Shown piece after piece: positions 61,846 through 64,000 of a DNA stretch of 64,000 bases. The position numbers were made by a program, and so were the translations under genes. The notes under the pieces were generated by a model that was not told the DNA's origin, searched no databases, and worked only from the letters and a program-made list of their open reading frames with translations. The DNA is from an uncultured Oscillospiraceae bacterium (GTDB taxonomy: Bacteria > Bacillota > Clostridia > Oscillospirales > Ruminococcaceae), in assembly GCA_905197685.1 (NCBI GenBank), contig CAJJZS010000002.1, positions 1 to 64,000 of the forward strand. The letters are read 5' to 3'. How positions within the stretch are numbered: the stretch's first letter is position 1; each line of letters begins with the position of its first letter.

Positions 61846-62754
61846 TTATTTCATCATGCTTGCAACTTCGCTTGCGAAATCGTCAACTTTTTTCTCAAGA
61901 CCTTCGCCTTTTTCAAAACGAACAAAGGAAACGATCTGGATTTTGCCGCCCAGTTCTTTTGCCTTTGCATCGGTGTAAGACTGGATGGTCTGGTCGCCGT
62001 CTTTGATGAATTCCTGGTCGATCAGGCAGTTTTCTTTGTAGAATTTCTTGATTCTGCCCTGAACCATCTTTTCAGCGATTGCTTCCGGTTTGCCTTCGTT
62101 GATAGCCTGAATTTTGAGGATTTCTTTTTCTTTTTCCAGAACTTCTGCAGGAACTTCTGCTTCGTTGAGGTAGGACGGATTTGCTGCCGCAATCTGCATT
62201 GCAACGTCTTTGCCGTACTCTTCAAAGCCTTCTTTGCCTGCTACATCGGTATCGAATTTAACCATAACGCCGATGCTGCCGCCTGCATGGATATAGGTAG
62301 CAACGTCACCTTCGTAACGAACGAAACGTCTGATTTTAATGTTTTCACCGATGGTCTGAATCTTTTCGGTAGTCAGTTCAGCGATGGTCATTTCGCTGCC
62401 TGCTGCTTTGCAGTTGTTCAGAGCTTCTACGTCAGCAGGATTTGCTTCTACTACGGTCTGTGCGCAGGTATCAACAAATGCCTGGAAATCAGCGTTCTTT
62501 GCAACGAAGTCGGTTTCAGCGTTTACTTCGATTACTACGCCAACCTTCTTTGCAGCGTCAACATATGCTTTTACAACGCCCTCAGCAGCAATACGGCCTG
62601 CTTTTTTTGCAGCAGCAGCCAGACCTCTTTCACGAAGAAGTTCGATTGCTTTTTCCTGATTGCCTTCTGCTTCTGTCAGAGCTTTTTTGCACTCCATCAT
62701 GCCGCATCCGGTGATTTCGCGCAGCGCTTTTACGTCCTGAGCTGTAAATGCCAT
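61846..62754 (-). CDS. tsf: Translation elongation factor Ts
   Basis: A 302-residue EF-Ts. The N-terminal UBA-like domain (VKALREITGCGMMECKKAL) and the TDFVAKN contact segment are present. It recycles EF-Tu. The start at 62754 follows GGAGG. A terminator-like hairpin separates it from rpsB. Confidence 0.96.
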   Translation of the reverse strand: MAFTAQDVKALREITGCGMMECKKALTEAEGNQEKAIELLRERGLAAAAKKAGRIAAEGVVKAYVDAAKKVGVVIEVNAETDFVAKNADFQAFVDTCAQTVVEANPADVEALNNCKAAGSEMTIAELTTEKIQTIGENIKIRRFVRYEGDVATYIHAGGSIGVMVKFDTDVAGKEGFEEYGKDVAMQIAAANPSYLNEAEVPAEVLEKEKEILKIQAINEGKPEAIAEKMVQGRIKKFYKENCLIDQEFIKDGDQTIQSYTDAKAKELGGKIQIVSFVRFEKGEGLEKKVDDFASEVASMMK

Positions 62755-62787
62755 GATATATTCCTCCAAACTGAATTTGTTTGATTT

Positions 62788-62823
62788 TAAAAAGGGTCCC
62801 GACAGAAGCTCCCTGTCGGGACC
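62788..62823 (-). terminator. Terminator or attenuator between rpsB and tsf
   Basis: GGTCCCGACAG (62795-62805) pairs perfectly with CTGTCGGGACC (62813-62823), followed on the minus strand by CTTTTTAA. It would reduce tsf relative to rpsB. Confidence 0.8.
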
Positions 62824-62850
62824 GCGTAACTTCCAACTGTTTGACGCGAA

Positions 62851-63582
62851 TTATTCAGCGTCTTTTTCTTCTTCGTCAGCAGCTTCTTCAGCGTTCTGTG
62901 CGCCCTGTCTGCCTTCGATGATAGCGTCAGCCATTGTGCCTGCAATCAGTTTAACGGCACGGATAGCGTCATCATTACCTGGAATTACATAGTCGATTTC
63001 GTCCGGATCGCAGTTGGTGTCAACGATAGCAACCAGCGGAATGCCCAGTTTTTTAGCTTCTGCAACAGCGATTCTTTCTTTTCTTGGGTCAACGATGAAG
63101 AGTGCGCCCGGCAGCTTGTCCATTGTTTTGATACCGCCGAGGTATTTTTCGAGCTTCTCGATTTCGAGTTCGAGTTTTGCTACTTCTTTCTTCGGCAGAC
63201 GCTCAAAGGTGCCGTCTTCTTCCATTTTGTGCAGCTGTTCCAGTCTCTGGATTCTGCGGCGGATGGTTTTGAAGTTGGTCATCATACCGCCCAGCCATCT
63301 TGCGTTTACATAGTGTGCGCCTGCACGCTCTGCTTCTTCTTTGATGGATTCGCCTGCCTGTTTTTTGGTTCCTACAAACAGTACGTTGTCGCCGTTAGCG
63401 GCAACATCGCGAACGAACAGATAAGCTTCTTCCAGTTTCTTTACTGTTTTCTGCAGGTCGATGATGTAGATACCGTTTCTTTCGGTGAAGATGTATCTTG
63501 CCATCTTAGGATTCCATCTGCGGGTCTGGTGACCGAAGTGTACGCCTGCTTCCAGCAGCTGTTTCATAGATACTACGCCCAT
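62851..63582 (-). CDS. rpsB: 30S ribosomal protein S2
   Basis: A 243-residue S2 with the GVHFGHQTRRWNPKM start and LPGALFIVDPRKE. The C-terminus has a short acidic tail. The start at 63582 follows AAGGAGGA. It is first in the rpsB-tsf operon, behind a leader of about 180 bases. Confidence 0.97.
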   Translation of the reverse strand: MGVVSMKQLLEAGVHFGHQTRRWNPKMARYIFTERNGIYIIDLQKTVKKLEEAYLFVRDVAANGDNVLFVGTKKQAGESIKEEAERAGAHYVNARWLGGMMTNFKTIRRRIQRLEQLHKMEEDGTFERLPKKEVAKLELEIEKLEKYLGGIKTMDKLPGALFIVDPRKERIAVAEAKKLGIPLVAIVDTNCDPDEIDYVIPGNDDAIRAVKLIAGTMADAIIEGRQGAQNAEEAADEEEKDAE

Positions 63583-63625
63583 GTTAAAGTCCTCCTTAAG
63601 GTTAAACCTCCGTCTTGAACGCTTT

Positions 63626-63705
63626 ACCGAAATTCCGAGGGACAGCAATCAATGGGCTCGATGGCTGTCCTGCCTTTGACGGTTTTCCTGTCGGCACCAT
63701 TCGGT
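63626..63705 (-). promoter_or_regulatory. Structured 5' leader of rpsB, three-way junction
   Basis: The minus-strand leader RNA can close a junction. P1 pairs 63626-63633 with 63699-63705 (one bulge). P3 pairs 63640-63646 with 63664-63670 (GGACAGC/GCTGTCC, with inner pairing). P2 pairs 63671-63674 with 63693-63696, extended by GAC/GTC and GG/CC around a tetraloop (683-686). P2 and P3 abut. This is a plausible S2 autoregulation leader. Structure was found by eye and not computed. Confidence 0.6.
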
Positions 63706-63767
63706 CAATTCAAAACGTGTGTTATTAAGATACGGCTGAGTCAAGGCTCTTTTTGCCGTTCCCGATT

Positions 63768-63796
63768 ATTATACCAGAGCTTTTTAAAAAAAGCAA
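63768..63796 (-). promoter_or_regulatory. Promoter of rpsB-tsf
   Basis: TTGCTT (63791-63796) and TATAAT (63768-63773) on the minus strand, 17-base spacer, extended -10 TGG. Confidence 0.75.
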
Positions 63797-63884
63797 GCAA
63801 TTTTTTCTTGTTCTACGTTGTGTTGACAGCGCGCCCGATTTTACTTTTCCCTTTTGTTCCATCTAACCAAAAAAGGCGTCAAAA

Positions 63885-64000
63885 TCAGCCGCGGCTCCTG
63901 CGTTTTCCCTTGCTCGGAGCATTGACAAGAATGGTATCTTCCCCGATTACCTCGATATTTTCCCATGGAATCACTGTATCCTCTTCCCTGCCGAACAATC
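63885..64000 (-). CDS. YlmC/YmxH family sporulation protein, C-terminal part
   Basis: The minus strand ends in a frame closing at a TGA at 63885-63887. The visible last 37 residues include LFGREEDTVIPWENIEVIG and GEDTILVNAPSKGKRRSRG. The FGREED-x-VIPWENI block is typical of the small PRC-barrel YlmC/YmxH proteins of spore-forming Firmicutes. The 5' end lies outside the window. Too short for a firm call, but the motif is characteristic. Confidence 0.75.
   Translation of the reverse strand, partial: LFGREEDTVIPWENIEVIGEDTILVNAPSKGKRRSRG

Noticed and set aside
1..64000. tRNA, rRNA, CRISPR array, intact insertion sequence or prophage
   Set aside because: None was seen: no cloverleaf-like block with conserved tRNA motifs, no array of spaced repeats, and no transposase gene.

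Overview
The window is a chromosomal segment of a low-to-moderate-GC Gram-positive anaerobe, most likely a clostridial (Oscillospirales/Ruminococcaceae-like) Firmicute. Evidence: PolC-type replicative polymerase, AGGAGG-type ribosome binding sites on nearly every gene, the order rpsB-tsf-pyrH-frr-uppS-cdsA-dxr-rseP-ispG-polC, a YlmC/YmxH-type sporulation protein tail at the right edge, a LytTR/GHKL two-component pair, ECF (energy-coupling) vitamin transporter genes, and no outer-membrane genes. The genus is not determined. Most genes lie on the minus strand.

Left edge (1-2.2 kb): GC-rich DNA that looks like a remnant of an integrative conjugative element, with three inverted repeats. It runs into the 3' end of a Fic gene, so the normal Fic C-terminus appears replaced. 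A sugar-phosphate isomerase/epimerase-like gene follows on the plus strand.

2.2-13.1 kb: two overlapping ABC exporter half-transporters, a GHKL kinase and a LytTR regulator. A perfect 14-bp direct repeat with a 21-bp period lies just upstream of the exporter pair and is the expected geometry of a LytTR operator. Then a third half-transporter, lrgAB, an acidic membrane protein, and a CNNM/HlyC-type CBS protein.

13.4-24.5 kb: a btuFCD-like corrinoid importer plus a CGGC-domain protein, all behind a cobalamin riboswitch with a terminator expression platform. Then a CDF cation transporter, a GH35 beta-galactosidase, a MATE pump behind a 19-bp-spacer MerR-type promoter, and an overlapping operon VOC-cca-merR-tfoX that supplies a candidate MerR regulator.

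24.5-43.3 kb: a MacB-type ABC system in which the middle gene is a CARDB-like exported protein and two partners carry Met/Gly-rich segments. Then ClpE-like ATPase, CvpA, a DUF5711-like protein, truA, ecfT-ecfA2-ecfA1 without an S component, a ruvC-ruvA-ruvB-glmM-methyltransferase operon, and a plus-strand cytidylate-kinase-like gene.

43.4-49.7 kb: two exported proteins of unknown function, then a plus-strand envelope-stress-like cluster: ECF sigma factor, zinc-finger anti-sigma, TM2-like and LiaF/DUF5668-like membrane proteins.

49.7-64 kb: the core operon region. polC, a membrane protein, ispG, rseP, dxr, cdsA and uppS form one long minus-strand run; frr-pyrH and tsf-rpsB lie upstream, separated by terminators, including one between rpsB and tsf. 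The rpsB leader can fold into a three-way junction. The window ends in the 3' part of a YlmC/YmxH-type gene.

No tRNA, rRNA, CRISPR array or intact insertion sequence was seen. No wholly unknown multi-gene system is obvious. The strongest unusual signals are the Fic fusion, the LytTR-type repeats, the structured rpsB leader, the Met-rich MacB/CARDB system and the CGGC protein in the B12 operon.
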